This document shows positions 29,828 through 39,338 of a stretch of DNA of 64,000 bases, one piece after another. The translations under genes were made by a program, and so were the position numbers. The notes beneath the pieces are model-generated. The model was given only the letters and a program-made list of their open reading frames with translations, did no database searches and was not told the DNA's origin. Numbering within the stretch: position 1 is the first letter of the stretch; each line of letters starts with the position of its first letter. Source of the DNA: Petrocella atlantisensis (lineage in GTDB: Bacteria > Bacillota > Clostridia > Lachnospirales > Vallitaleaceae); the NCBI RefSeq assembly GCF_900538275.1, contig NZ_LR130778.1:3096001-3160000 (forward strand), written 5' to 3'.

Positions 29828-30152
29828 TATAAACCTCCTACTTTGTGATGGATGGGTTATTATATTCCATTTATTATAATTATAATCTTTTTTACAAAAT
29901 TAGTATTGAACAAACTGTGAACATGTATCTAAAAAATGATGAAAAAACTTAAAAACATATGGTCTATAAGTCCTATGTTATAGTTATATGGTATTGGTTT
30001 GTGTGAATATTCGTAATCTTAATTGACTAGCCACGTAAATGGGGTATATAATTAATTATATTCGACACAAATAAAATATAACCTAAAGAGAAAAGTATAG
30101 ATCAGGATATCATAAGTCCAATGAATTGAAAAAGGAACTGGAGGCGTTAAAT
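29828..30152. other. Control region between divergent SLH and vWA genes
   Basis: This 325-base AT-rich gap holds a recognisable promoter for the vWA gene (30023-30052). Several TATAAT-like strings on the reverse strand near 29865-29890 could serve the SLH gene, without a clear -35. No gene or repeat is visible. Confidence 0.5.
30023..30052 (+). promoter_or_regulatory. Promoter for the vWA protein gene
   Basis: TTGACT (30023-30028), 18-bp spacer, TATAAT (30047-30052). The leader is about 95 bases. Confidence 0.65.
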
Positions 30153-32939
30153 ATGAAAGTAACCGCAAACATCAAAAAAAAGATAGGATTCTTAATGGCA
30201 TTTGTATGGGTGCTACAGATGGGCATGCCTATTTATGCAAATGTGAATACGACGGTAACCATAACGAAAGACACACCGGAGGTGACATTATCGGATGCCG
30301 GTGAGAGAATCTTTGACATCGGTTATAATTTTTCCGTATCTTATGAGCAAGTAACCACAGGTCTTGATATTGTTTTGGTTCTTGACCGTTCCAATTCTAT
30401 GTTGCGTATTGATCCTTCTACCAATAAACCGGTTGCAGATGCTGTATGGAAAGCTGTTAATAAGTTTGTGAATGAAGTCTATGCAACTTACCCCGATTCC
30501 AATATGGCCATTGTTTCCTTTGGTACCAATGCCAATAAGAGCGACAATTGGAAATACTACAATAACAAAACAGAGACATTAAATGAGATCAAAAGTGTAT
30601 TTAAGTATAGGGATCTCTACTATAATTATAACAGTAATTTCTCATCTTATTGGAACAACGGTTATAGATATGCTTGGGAATATTGGCAAATATCTGATGG
30701 TGCCACTAACATCAAGGAGTCTTTTGAATATGCAGAGAATACGGTAACAAAAAAACAAATTACAGGTGCCCCATCAGAACAAGATGTCATCATACTTTTT
30801 ACAGATGGTGTGGCGACCCAAGGCGGTAGTACAAGTCAGAAAAACTTGAACTATCCTACTAGTCATAATACCAATACCACCGCAGCTTATCAAGCCGGAC
30901 AATCAGCCCAGTCAGTAGCTGAAGTCATAGCCGTTGGGTATTTTGAAGGCATTGAATACGTAGCAACTAAGAATGTGGCAAGGGATACATTGGTCAAATC
31001 ACAAAATGCAGGTCTTTTTGAGGCATCTCAAACAGGGCAACTTTCAGATATTTTTGATACTATTGTTGGCGACCTAAACTATGTAGGAACCAATGCAAAA
31101 GTGATAGAAACCATAGAAAGTGAGTTTGAAGTTGTTGATGGCAGTATACAACCACAAAATTATACATTAACCGTTGATGCACAGGGCAGACAAGTCATAA
31201 CTTGGGATTTGGGCAATGTTGTTGATACCAATTATACTTTTGGGTATAAAGTTAAAGTTAAGGACCATGTGTATCCAACCGGTAGTGGTCAAGTTGAGAT
31301 ACCAATTAATGTGAACGCTACGCTAATATATAAGGATTTAAGTGGTAATACAATAACTGAACTGCTAGGGCAGAATGTGACCGCCATTCCGCCAAGGACC
31401 AATCAACCCCAAGTAAATGTGAATGTTACCTACGCAAACAATCAATTCGGTTATCTAGTTGGTGATATCATTCAGATGAACCATAGTCTTAGCTATAATA
31501 ATGAAGCACCATTTGATTATAAAACCATTTATGTAAAAAACCTGACCAAATCCACGTCGGATCAGAATATTAGTGAGTTTATAACACTTCAGCCGGCAAG
31601 TACAGGGGTAGGTTGGGGTATGATCAATAATAAGTTATCCTTAAATATTCTAGAATCAAAAAGTGTGGTAGGAAGTGAGAACCTTACGTGGCAGAAGGAA
31701 GTACCATTAGAGCTTAAGGCTATAAAAGAAGGTAGCTTCAGATTAGACCACAATGTAGAGTATCAACTGACAAATTCAGTAGGCAATGTTTTTGACTACA
31801 CTAACCTTGGCCTTGATCCCGCTGCCATTGATATTAAGGTGGGTCGACTCACCTTTGATTTTTCAGATGATTTTGACACAGCCATAACGGATGTAGAACT
31901 CTATATCAATGGGGTATTAAGACCTTATACTGTTGAAGATGGTGTTATCGTTGTTGAAGGCATTACCAGTGGTCTTCACAAAGTATCCATTCCGGTACCG
32001 AGTGGTTATCTGATGACAAGTCAAAGTGGTGGTATCAGTCTAGATAGTGATATGAATATGGTTTTTGATGCTGTACTAAGTCATGCAACGCCACAAATCG
32101 ATAAGGTTGTTACGTTTGAACGCCTTAAGATTAAGGATATAGCCGTTACTACACTAGATGGTAGCTCAGAACACAATATCGATTTACTGAACGAACCAAC
32201 ACAAAGTAAAATCAGTTTCGAGTTAGTTAGACCATTGACCAAAGTAGAAATGACCTTGTTTGATGACTTTGCAGATTCCAACCATACATTTGTCTTAAAC
32301 ACATATTCAGGCGTCGCAGACGTAAGAAATGCTTCCGGAAATGTGGTGCCAGGATTTACAATGACGGATGGACGGCTCAGTTATAATGGTAGCCAATTAC
32401 CTGCTGGAATTTACATGGCTTATGGCGTATTAACGCCACCATCCACCTTAGGCCATCAATTGGACTACGACTTTAAAGTTGGCATTAATGAGATTCGAAC
32501 CAGAGAACAAGGTGATAGCACAGATCTTATGTCAACCATCACATCCAAGAGGCTAGACGTAGGTGTACTTGACACAGTGGCACCTGTAATAGATGTGGTA
32601 GTAGATCCACTTGAATCATCCGTTAATCTGATTAATCACAACATCACCATAAGCGACAAGACGACCATTGTGACCTATAAAGTCTTTGAAGGTAAGTTGA
32701 CCTATAACCAGATATTAGCGGCAACGAATGAACAGTCCATTCGGGTTCTAAGTAATCTTGGCAATCAAGTATTACTTGATTCGGATATGAAAGTTACTTT
32801 ATCAACGCAGCTTAACAAGTTTGTAGCTAAAGGTGCAATCACCATTTATGCCGTGGATGCATTTGGAAATTATAGTGTCAAAGTTGTAGAATATCTAAAC
32901 GAAGAACTCAATGATTTGTTGGATCAAAACATTATGTAA
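30153..32939 (+). CDS. Secreted von Willebrand factor A domain protein
   Basis: This 928-residue surface protein has a signal peptide (about 1-30, ending near PIYANVNT) and a vWA domain (about 70-310). The metal-ion-dependent adhesion site is complete: VLDRSNSM (D78-x-S-x-S), the Thr of DGATNIKESF and the Asp of LFTDGVATQGG. Beta-sandwich, Ig-like segments follow. No LPXTG or SLH anchor is visible, so the attachment is unclear. The start is ATG at 30153 after GGAGG, not the TTG at 30126. A role in adhesion is likely from the family. Confidence 0.9.
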   Translation: MKVTANIKKKIGFLMAFVWVLQMGMPIYANVNTTVTITKDTPEVTLSDAGERIFDIGYNFSVSYEQVTTGLDIVLVLDRSNSMLRIDPSTNKPVADAVWKAVNKFVNEVYATYPDSNMAIVSFGTNANKSDNWKYYNNKTETLNEIKSVFKYRDLYYNYNSNFSSYWNNGYRYAWEYWQISDGATNIKESFEYAENTVTKKQITGAPSEQDVIILFTDGVATQGGSTSQKNLNYPTSHNTNTTAAYQAGQSAQSVAEVIAVGYFEGIEYVATKNVARDTLVKSQNAGLFEASQTGQLSDIFDTIVGDLNYVGTNAKVIETIESEFEVVDGSIQPQNYTLTVDAQGRQVITWDLGNVVDTNYTFGYKVKVKDHVYPTGSGQVEIPINVNATLIYKDLSGNTITELLGQNVTAIPPRTNQPQVNVNVTYANNQFGYLVGDIIQMNHSLSYNNEAPFDYKTIYVKNLTKSTSDQNISEFITLQPASTGVGWGMINNKLSLNILESKSVVGSENLTWQKEVPLELKAIKEGSFRLDHNVEYQLTNSVGNVFDYTNLGLDPAAIDIKVGRLTFDFSDDFDTAITDVELYINGVLRPYTVEDGVIVVEGITSGLHKVSIPVPSGYLMTSQSGGISLDSDMNMVFDAVLSHATPQIDKVVTFERLKIKDIAVTTLDGSSEHNIDLLNEPTQSKISFELVRPLTKVEMTLFDDFADSNHTFVLNTYSGVADVRNASGNVVPGFTMTDGRLSYNGSQLPAGIYMAYGVLTPPSTLGHQLDYDFKVGINEIRTREQGDSTDLMSTITSKRLDVGVLDTVAPVIDVVVDPLESSVNLINHNITISDKTTIVTYKVFEGKLTYNQILAATNEQSIRVLSNLGNQVLLDSDMKVTLSTQLNKFVAKGAITIYAVDAFGNYSVKVVEYLNEELNDLLDQNIM

Positions 32940-32986
32940 GTACCTCCAATAATTTATGATAAATGTCATATTCAAATTGTGACAGA

Positions 32987-33036
32987 GCCAAAGAAGAAAC
33001 GGTTGTGGATGTAAATCTATAGCCGTTTCTTTTGGC
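32987..33036 (+). terminator. Possible terminator after the vWA gene
   Basis: GCCAAAGAAGAAACGG pairs imperfectly (a two-base bulge) with CCGTTTCTTTTGGC across a loop of about 20 bases. The T run lies inside the stem, so the call is weak. Confidence 0.4.
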
Positions 33037-33162
33037 ATGCCCTCTTAAGCTTTAGAATACTACAATTTAGTGGTAGTATGTACAAAAGCATCAAAGTACT
33101 CTATAATAGAGATATATGAAGGTTTGACCCTTGAACCATACTAAGATTAGGAAGTGAAGATA

Positions 33163-35313
33163 ATGAAAATCGATCAAAAAGAAGTGTTACTGGATTTGTT
33201 TAAAGATAAAAAATACAGACCACTCAAATTAAAAGAATTAGCATTACTGCTAAACCTTTCAAAAAATGAAAAAAAAGAACTGGAACAATCCCTGCAGGCA
33301 CTCATTCAGGAAGACAAGGTGATTCTTACCAAGCGCGGCAAATATATGATTAATGATGCGCCAGAGCCAATAATAGGAAGATTTGTTTCTCATCCTAAAG
33401 GCTTTGGTTTTGTGGTTATAGAAGGACAGGATGATGATATTTTCATTCCTGCCAAATATGTCAACACAGCCTTTCACAATGATACTGTGGCCATTAAGTT
33501 GCTTAAAGACAGCCGTGGCAAACGCCCTGAAGGTGAGATTGTCAAAGTGCTTGAAAGAGGCAAAGATACCCTAGTTGGGCTTTATGAACAAAGCGATAAC
33601 TTTGGATTTGTCCGAGCAGACGACAAAAAAGTACAGAAAGATATCTATATAGCCAAATCCAACAGTATGATGGCCATGAAAGGCCATAAAGTTGTGGTTA
33701 AGGTTACGGACTGGGGCGGTGAAGACCGTAAACCAGAGGGTAAGATTGTTGAGATTATCGGTCACGTGGATGATCCGGATACTGCGATTTTGTCTATTGT
33801 TAAGAACTTAGAAATACCTACAGAGTTCCCGGATAGCGTCAAAAAACAAGTTTTATCTATCCCTACAGAAGTGCCTAAAGATGCAGCGGAAGGTAGACTG
33901 GATTACCGAAACATTCAGACAGTGACCATAGATGGAGAAGATGCCAAAGACTTAGATGACGCCATTACTATAGAGAAAATCGAACAAGGCTATCGTTTAG
34001 GGGTTCATATAGCTGATGTTAGCTATTATGTAAAAGAAGGCAGTGCTATGGATGAAGAAGCCCTTAATAGAAGCACCAGTGTCTATTTGGTAGATAGGGT
34101 CATCCCGATGTTACCAAGACAACTGTCTAATGGTATTTGTTCATTAAATTCAGGTGTAGACCGTTTGGCCCTTAGTTGTATTATGGACATTGACCAAGAC
34201 GGCAAAGTTTTTAATTACACCATTAATGAAACCATTATTAACGTCGATGAGCGTATGACTTACACAGCGGTTTCTGGTATCTTAGAGAAATCAGATCCTG
34301 AATTAACAGAGCGCTACAAAGATTTTGTAGACATGTTCCATAGAATGGAAGGCTTAGCGGCCATACTCAGAGCAAAGAGAAAGCAAAGGGGTTCCATCGA
34401 CTTTGATTTTCCGGAAGCTAAAGTCAAGCTGGATGAGTTTGGTGCACCTACTGAGATCTATGTTTATGAACGTAACGTGGCAACGAAGATTATTGAAGAG
34501 TTTATGCTACTGGCCAATGAAACCGTAGCTGAGCATTACTTCTGGCAAGAGATACCTTTTGTATATAGAAACCATGAAGAGCCGGACAATGAGCGTATAC
34601 AAGCCCTTGGTAAGTTCATCTATAACTTTGGTTATCATATCAAAGGCAAAGAAGATGTCCACCCTAAAGAAATACAGAAACTTCTAATTGATATTGAAGG
34701 CAGCAAAGAGGAAGTCCTAATTAGCCGATTGGCCCTTAGATCTATGAAACAAGCCAAGTATGAAGTGGATTGTGAAGGTCACTATGGTCTTGCGGCTAAG
34801 TATTATAGCCATTTCACCTCACCGATTCGCCGTTATCCGGATTTACAGATTCATAGAATCATCAAAGAAAATCTAAAAGGTAAGATGAGCGATAAGCGCA
34901 TCAGCCATTACAAGAAGATTTTGCCGGATGTTACCAAGCAGAACTCCGAGTATGAACGTCGTGCGGAAACAGCAGAACGTGAAACCATTAAGCTTAAAAA
35001 AGTGGAATACATGCAGCGTCATATTGGAGAAGTATTTACAGGTGTCATCTCCGGTGTTACCGGATGGGGACTCTATGTAGAACTGCCAAACACCATAGAA
35101 GGTCTTGTTCATGTCACCGCTCTAAATGATGATTATTATGTTCATGATGAGCTTAAGTACATGTATGTGGGTGAGCGCACCAAGAAAATCTATGCCCTTG
35201 GTGACTTAATCAATGTTAAAGTAGAGCGATGCAATGTAGAAGAACGCAACATTGATTTTTCTGTATCAGAAGAAGGACCAACAGAGGTTGCGAGCGAGAC
35301 ACTGGCGGTTTAG
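33163..35313 (+). CDS. rnr: Ribonuclease R
   Basis: This 716-residue 3'-to-5' exoribonuclease degrades structured RNA and works with trans-translation on stalled messages. It has an N-terminal winged helix (about 1-60), cold-shock domains with PKGFGFVVIEG and NFGFVRADD, and an RNB catalytic core. The metal-binding cluster is visible in GEDAKDLDDAI and the active-site stretch in LHIADVSYYV-like GVHIADVSYY. A C-terminal S1 domain has GWGLYVELPNTIEGLVHV. ATG at 33163 is preferred over the in-frame GTG at 33154, given AGGAAG at 33149. smpB and tmRNA follow, the standard Firmicutes order. Confidence 0.97.
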   Translation: MKIDQKEVLLDLFKDKKYRPLKLKELALLLNLSKNEKKELEQSLQALIQEDKVILTKRGKYMINDAPEPIIGRFVSHPKGFGFVVIEGQDDDIFIPAKYVNTAFHNDTVAIKLLKDSRGKRPEGEIVKVLERGKDTLVGLYEQSDNFGFVRADDKKVQKDIYIAKSNSMMAMKGHKVVVKVTDWGGEDRKPEGKIVEIIGHVDDPDTAILSIVKNLEIPTEFPDSVKKQVLSIPTEVPKDAAEGRLDYRNIQTVTIDGEDAKDLDDAITIEKIEQGYRLGVHIADVSYYVKEGSAMDEEALNRSTSVYLVDRVIPMLPRQLSNGICSLNSGVDRLALSCIMDIDQDGKVFNYTINETIINVDERMTYTAVSGILEKSDPELTERYKDFVDMFHRMEGLAAILRAKRKQRGSIDFDFPEAKVKLDEFGAPTEIYVYERNVATKIIEEFMLLANETVAEHYFWQEIPFVYRNHEEPDNERIQALGKFIYNFGYHIKGKEDVHPKEIQKLLIDIEGSKEEVLISRLALRSMKQAKYEVDCEGHYGLAAKYYSHFTSPIRRYPDLQIHRIIKENLKGKMSDKRISHYKKILPDVTKQNSEYERRAETAERETIKLKKVEYMQRHIGEVFTGVISGVTGWGLYVELPNTIEGLVHVTALNDDYYVHDELKYMYVGERTKKIYALGDLINVKVERCNVEERNIDFSVSEEGPTEVASETLAV

Positions 35314-35339
35314 GTAACATAATTGTAATGGCTTTGCCC

Positions 35340-35367
35340 TTGTAATGCTTATAGAATATGTTATAAT
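35340..35367 (+). promoter_or_regulatory. Promoter for smpB
   Basis: TTGTAA (35340-35345), 16-bp spacer, TATAAT (35362-35367). The leader to the smpB ATG is about 60 bases. Confidence 0.55.
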
Positions 35368-35433
35368 ATGTCTTGCAGCATAGATTTGGAAGAAAGATTC
35401 AAGTGAATCTTTTAGTTGGAAAGAGTGTGAACC

Positions 35434-35898
35434 ATGGCAAAAGAAGCTTATAAAATCATAGCGCAAAACAAAAAAGCCTATCACGATTATTTTATTGATG
35501 AGACCTATGAAGCAGGTATGGTACTTGCAGGAACAGAAGTCAAGTCTTTAAGACTAGGAAAAGGCAGCATAAAAGAGAGCTTTGTAAGGGTTATAGATGG
35601 TGAGATTTTTGTCACCAACATGCACATCACACCTTATGAAAAGGGTAATATCTTCAATAAGGACCCGATGAGAACCAGAAAGCTCTTGTTAAACCGTTAT
35701 GAGATCAATAAGATCATGGGTGCGGTTGCCGTAAAAGGTTATACCATCATGCCACTCAAAATCTACCTAAAAAAAGGTCGAATGAAGATGGAGATTGGTT
35801 TGGCACGTGGTAAAAAGCTCCATGACAAACGACAAGACATCGCCAAAAAAGATCAAAAAAGAATGGCTGAAAAGCAATTCAAAGTTGATAATCTGTAG
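35434..35898 (+). CDS. smpB: SsrA-binding protein SmpB
   Basis: This 154-residue protein binds the tRNA-like part of tmRNA and delivers it to stalled ribosomes. Family motifs are all present: [38 protein letters not shown], and the basic C-terminal tail [17 protein letters not shown] that reads the empty mRNA channel. The length is normal. The start is ATG at 35434. It lies 44 bases upstream of the tmRNA gene. Confidence 0.97.
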   Translation: MAKEAYKIIAQNKKAYHDYFIDETYEAGMVLAGTEVKSLRLGKGSIKESFVRVIDGEIFVTNMHITPYEKGNIFNKDPMRTRKLLLNRYEINKIMGAVAVKGYTIMPLKIYLKKGRMKMEIGLARGKKLHDKRQDIAKKDQKRMAEKQFKVDNL

Positions 35899-35914
35899 GT
35901 TACCTACTTATTAT
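35885..35914 (+). promoter_or_regulatory. Promoter for tmRNA, overlapping the end of smpB
   Basis: TTGATA (35885-35890), 18-bp spacer, TATTAT (35909-35914). It gives a short 5' precursor before the mature tmRNA end at 35943. Confidence 0.5.
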
Positions 35915-35942
35915 AAAGGTCCAAGAGACCGCCTGTAAACTC

Positions 35943-36291
35943 GGGGGTGTACAGGTTTCGACGGGGATCACTGCAGTGAAGGAAGCCATCCGTAGACACC
36001 GGAGCTACGTTAAAAGCTGGTAAAATTAAATTAAACGCTGAAGATAATTTAGCTTTCGCAGCCTAGGCTGCGGTGTCCTTCCTAGGCAACTCGCCACTTA
36101 GGGTCTGGGCAACGATTGGGCGAGGAACTTTTCTACCAATGCTTTGAGGTAGCAAAAGAACTTTATTAAGCTACTAAAACCATGAGCCTGTCATTAGGCG
36201 CTTGGCAGAGGGAATGTCAAATTAATGACTCTGATGGGAGAAACTTTCATGAACGGGTTTTCGGACAGGGGTTCGATTCCCCTCACCTCCA
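35943..36291 (+). ncRNA. ssrA: tmRNA (SsrA)
   Basis: This is a transfer-messenger RNA that frees stalled ribosomes and tags the unfinished protein for degradation. The 5' end GGGGGTG pairs with 3' CACCTCC (one G-U pair) to form the acceptor stem. The T-arm GGTTCGATTCC is clear, and the 3' CCA is not encoded. The tag reading frame is at 36037-36066: GCT GAA GAT AAT TTA GCT TTC GCA GCC TAG, giving AEDNLAFAA, close to clostridial AEDNFALAA. An in-frame GCT GGT AAA at 36016, as in Bacillus, could start a longer tag, but the clostridial start is preferred. The stop GCCTAGGCTGC lies in a hairpin, as usual. Confidence 0.96.
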
Positions 36292-36293
36292 TT

Positions 36294-36328
36294 AAAAGAC
36301 GATTCACACAAAGTGTGAGTCGTTTTTT
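36294..36328 (+). terminator. Terminator after tmRNA
   Basis: AAAAGACGATTCACAC, loop AAA, GTGTGAGTCGTTTTTT form an 11-bp stem with one G-T pair, followed by a T run, directly after the mature tmRNA end. Confidence 0.88.
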
Positions 36329-36336
36329 AATAGACG

Positions 36337-36377
36337 AAGAATCGAACGTGGCCAGAAAGCAAGGGTGCCAGTGGCAC
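36337..36377 (+). repeat. 41-bp direct repeat, unit A
   Basis: It begins AAGAATCGAACGTGGCC and ends AAGGGTGCCAGTGGCAC. It recurs at 36460-36500 with three base changes. The end is itself palindromic (GTGCCA-G-TGGCAC). It is more GC-rich than the surrounding sequence. Confidence 0.8.
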
Positions 36378-36388
36378 GCTTGCGGTGG

Positions 36389-36406
36389 GATTCCCCTCAC
36401 CTCCAT
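36389..36406 (+). repeat. Duplicate of the tmRNA 3' end (att-like)
   Basis: GATTCCCCTCACCTCCAT is an exact 18-bp copy of the tmRNA 3' end at 36275-36292, 114 bp further on. tmRNA 3' ends are common integrase targets, so this could be an attachment-site scar. No integrase is present in the window. Confidence 0.75.
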
Positions 36407-36447
36407 AACAAAATGACCCACTCACTAGAGTGGGTCATTTTTGTTAT
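36405..36447 (+). terminator. Second terminator behind the duplicated tmRNA end
   Basis: ATAACAAAATGACCCACTC, loop ACTA, GAGTGGGTCATTTTTGTTAT form a stem of about 19 bp with T residues in the 3' arm. Like the first, it begins directly at a tmRNA-type 3' end. Confidence 0.75.
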
Positions 36448-36459
36448 AGAGATTAGGTA

Positions 36460-36500
36460 AAGAATCGAACGTGGCCTGAGAGCAAGGGTGCCACTGGCAC
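36460..36500 (+). repeat. 41-bp direct repeat, unit B
   Basis: It matches unit A at 36337-36377 at 38 of 41 positions. It is not followed by another tmRNA-end copy. Confidence 0.8.
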
Positions 36501-36848
36501 ACATTTATAAAACCATATGACTTCGCTAGCTATTGCGATAGTGATTTGGTATAATATAGTCAAGAAAAAGTCGGAAGAAATATATGAAATATTTAAAAGG
36601 GCGATGACTAATTTGAAATTGTACCAGATGACTCGAAATCTTGATCCTCTCTTATATCGCCGAAGCACAGCGGAAGAAGATGCAAAACAAGGTTTTTTAT
36701 CAAAATCAATTTTTCCTCTTTTTATTTTTATGTAAAATGAGGTTTTTTGTAGTGTCATTTGGTAAAGCAGGTCATATTGAATAATTTTCAATTTAACAGA
36801 ATAAGCTAGAGGATGGAATACGAAGATTTCTAGAAGGAGAGAGCGACT
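36501..36848. other. Gap before the LuxR gene
   Basis: This 348-base gap holds an extended -10 promoter-like TTTGGTATAATA (TATAAT at 36550-36555). A possible short reading frame (ATG at 36604 to 36735, 43 residues) has only a weak AGGG before it and no recognisable product. The ribosome site AAGGAGAG (36834-36841) of the next gene lies at the end. Nothing else is evident. Confidence 0.4.
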
Positions 36849-39332
36849 TTGTATAAACAAAATAATAACAGAGGCCTATATTTTTCTGAAAAGATAACTG
36901 AATCAATGAATGGAATCTTCAATTATCCACTCACAATAGTGGAAGCACCTATGGGCTATGGAAAAACCATAGCGGTTAGGGAGCATCTTAACTTTGCCCA
37001 TGCGAATGTTTTGTGGCAAAAGATTTATGACAGTTCGATTAATAGTTTCTGGAATGACCTCTGTTTTTTGTTTAGCAAAATCAATTCTAATTGTGCTCAA
37101 AGTCTTGCACGGCTTGGATTTCCTTTTGACAGATTATCTATGCGAGAGGTATTAAAACTTATTGAAGAAGTAGAAATACCTGAAAAAACAGTACTCTTTA
37201 TTGATGATTACCACCATTTAAATGGAACTGAGGTGGGAAGGTTCATTGAATTTCTTGTAATTAATGAAATCGATAGATTTCATATTGTCTTAACAGCACG
37301 TTTTATTGATTTTCCCAATATTGAGGAACTTACACTAAAGGGCTATTTACTCTATATAAGAAAAGATCATCTAGAGCTTGTGCCAAATGAAATAGTTAAA
37401 TACTATAGTGCATGCGGAGTCAGCATCAATAATAGTGATGCTGAAAAATTGTATGCTACCACAGAAGGTTGGATAAGTGCTTTGTACCTTTTACTGATTA
37501 ACTATAAAACAGAGGGAAGATTTTTGACCACGAATAGCATTTATAAACTGGTTGACAACGCTATATACAAGCCACTTGCTCAAGAGGTAAAAGACTTTCT
37601 CATACATATGTGTATCTTTGATAGTTTTACCAAGACCCAAGCTGTATTCGTATGGGAAAATGAAGAAGCAAATCTTTTTTTAGAGGACATAACCAGAAAA
37701 AATCTTTTTGTCAATTATAATATCAACACCAAATCATATCATATACATCATATTTTTATTAATTTTCTTCAAAATATACTCGCGGAAAAGGATGCGAGTT
37801 ATAAGGAAAAACTTAATAAGAGAGCTGGAGATTGGTATTTGAAAAATAATGAATATTTGGCCGCTATGCACTATTTTTATAAAGTTGGAGATTTTGAAAA
37901 TCTGCTTTTGGCAGTCGAGCTTGATAAAGGTGAAAGTTTTTACCTAGAGCATAAAGAAGTGATTATAAAATATTTTGAAGAATGTCCTTACGAATACAAA
38001 CAGGACAATTTAGTCGCATTGCTTGTTTATGCAATGACTTTAATAAGATTTAATGAAATGAGCTTGTTCCCAAAAGTATATGAAGAGGTCACCCTATTGA
38101 TACAAAGCAGTAGCCTCAATCCTGTAAGTATGAATAATTTAATGGGAGAATTAGAATTTGTAAAAAGCTTTACTCGTTATAATCATATTATGGGCATGTC
38201 AGAACATCTTAAAAAGGCTTGCAAGCTTATGAATCGACCGTCAGTTTTTATAAATACAAAAAGTATCTGGACATTTGGTTCACCATCAGTGTTGCACTTA
38301 TTCTATAGAGAGAGTGGAAAGCTGGAGCAAGAAGTCCATGCAATGAAAGAAATGATGCCTTATTACTATCAATTGACCAATGGACATGGGATGGGTTCTG
38401 AATATGTGATGGAAGCGGAGTGGTATTACAATAAGGGTGATTTTGAAAATGCAGAAATTGCAATAAATAAAGCACAAGTTCAGGCCAACATAATATTTCA
38501 ACCGAACATAGTTATCTCTGCTCTTTTTTTACAGATTAAGTTGACCCTAGTAAAGGGTGATTATGCCCATGTACGATATTTATTTAACAAGATGCATGAA
38601 GAAATAGTAGAAAGTCAATTATATCCATTGATGTATACAATTGACATGTGTGTTGGTTTTGTGAATGCTTGCTTGAGACAAGATCGTAAGATACCTGAAT
38701 GGCTGACCGAGGGTACCTTTAATTCGAGTCATCTTTTTTTTCCAGCGAGAGCCTTCTCTAATATAATCCTCGGAAGATTTTTTTTGATAAAAGGTGAATA
38801 TTTGAAGCTTTTGGGCAATGTGGAATATTTTATTACTATTGCCTCTATTTTTCCTAGTATATTAGCCAAAATCTATACCATGATTTATGTTGCTGCAGCA
38901 GAAGAACACATATTTCGAAGGAGCGAAGCTATTGAAGCTTTAAAGAAAGCTCTTGATATGGCTGTTACTGATAAGGTATATATGCCCTTTGTAGAAAATT
39001 GTGATTACATACAGCCCCTCCTTGATGCATTATATCTGCACGATATTTATCGTGAGCATATTAAACAGATATTAGCAATCTATAAACCATATCATAATTC
39101 AATGGAACAAATTATTAGTAGGTATTTTATAGAGAGCAAGCCAAATCTGACTAAACGTGAAGAGGAAATAGCACAGCTTGCTGCAGAAGGATATTCAAAT
39201 AAAAGAATAGGAGAAAGACTCTATATATCACCCAATACTGTAAAAACACAGCTTAAGAGTGTTTATGAAAAAATGGGTGTAAACTCACGTTTCCTTTTGA
39301 AACAGTATTTCGATGAAAACCCTAGAATGTAA
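36849..39332 (+). CDS. MalT-like STAND ATPase regulator with LuxR-type HTH
   Basis: This 827-residue regulator belongs to the LAL/MalT group, which multimerises on ATP and an inducer before activating promoters. The Walker A is APMGYGKT (about residue 34) and Walker B is VLFIDDYHHL. A helical repeat region (about 340-740) should bind the inducer. The C-terminal LuxR HTH has LTKREEEIAQLAAEGYSNKR and ISPNTVKTQLKSVYEKMGV. The start is TTG at 36849, seven bases after AAGGAGAG. The DNA just downstream carries four copies of ATTTATATCAC that may be its binding sites, leading to the secreted-protein gene at 39738. Confidence 0.9.
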   Translation: MYKQNNNRGLYFSEKITESMNGIFNYPLTIVEAPMGYGKTIAVREHLNFAHANVLWQKIYDSSINSFWNDLCFLFSKINSNCAQSLARLGFPFDRLSMREVLKLIEEVEIPEKTVLFIDDYHHLNGTEVGRFIEFLVINEIDRFHIVLTARFIDFPNIEELTLKGYLLYIRKDHLELVPNEIVKYYSACGVSINNSDAEKLYATTEGWISALYLLLINYKTEGRFLTTNSIYKLVDNAIYKPLAQEVKDFLIHMCIFDSFTKTQAVFVWENEEANLFLEDITRKNLFVNYNINTKSYHIHHIFINFLQNILAEKDASYKEKLNKRAGDWYLKNNEYLAAMHYFYKVGDFENLLLAVELDKGESFYLEHKEVIIKYFEECPYEYKQDNLVALLVYAMTLIRFNEMSLFPKVYEEVTLLIQSSSLNPVSMNNLMGELEFVKSFTRYNHIMGMSEHLKKACKLMNRPSVFINTKSIWTFGSPSVLHLFYRESGKLEQEVHAMKEMMPYYYQLTNGHGMGSEYVMEAEWYYNKGDFENAEIAINKAQVQANIIFQPNIVISALFLQIKLTLVKGDYAHVRYLFNKMHEEIVESQLYPLMYTIDMCVGFVNACLRQDRKIPEWLTEGTFNSSHLFFPARAFSNIILGRFFLIKGEYLKLLGNVEYFITIASIFPSILAKIYTMIYVAAAEEHIFRRSEAIEALKKALDMAVTDKVYMPFVENCDYIQPLLDALYLHDIYREHIKQILAIYKPYHNSMEQIISRYFIESKPNLTKREEEIAQLAAEGYSNKRIGERLYISPNTVKTQLKSVYEKMGVNSRFLLKQYFDENPRM

Positions 39333-39338
39333 AATCAC

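Noticed and set aside
36194-36421. 75-codon reverse frame across the tmRNA 3' end
   Set aside because: It covers the tmRNA acceptor end and the repeat; such EVRGIEPL-type frames are well-known artefacts of tmRNA/tRNA ends.
36517-36735. 72-codon plus-strand frame after the tmRNA repeats
   Set aside because: No ribosome site at its start, odd composition, no recognisable domain; it runs across an extended -10 promoter. At most the shorter part from 36604 could be translated.
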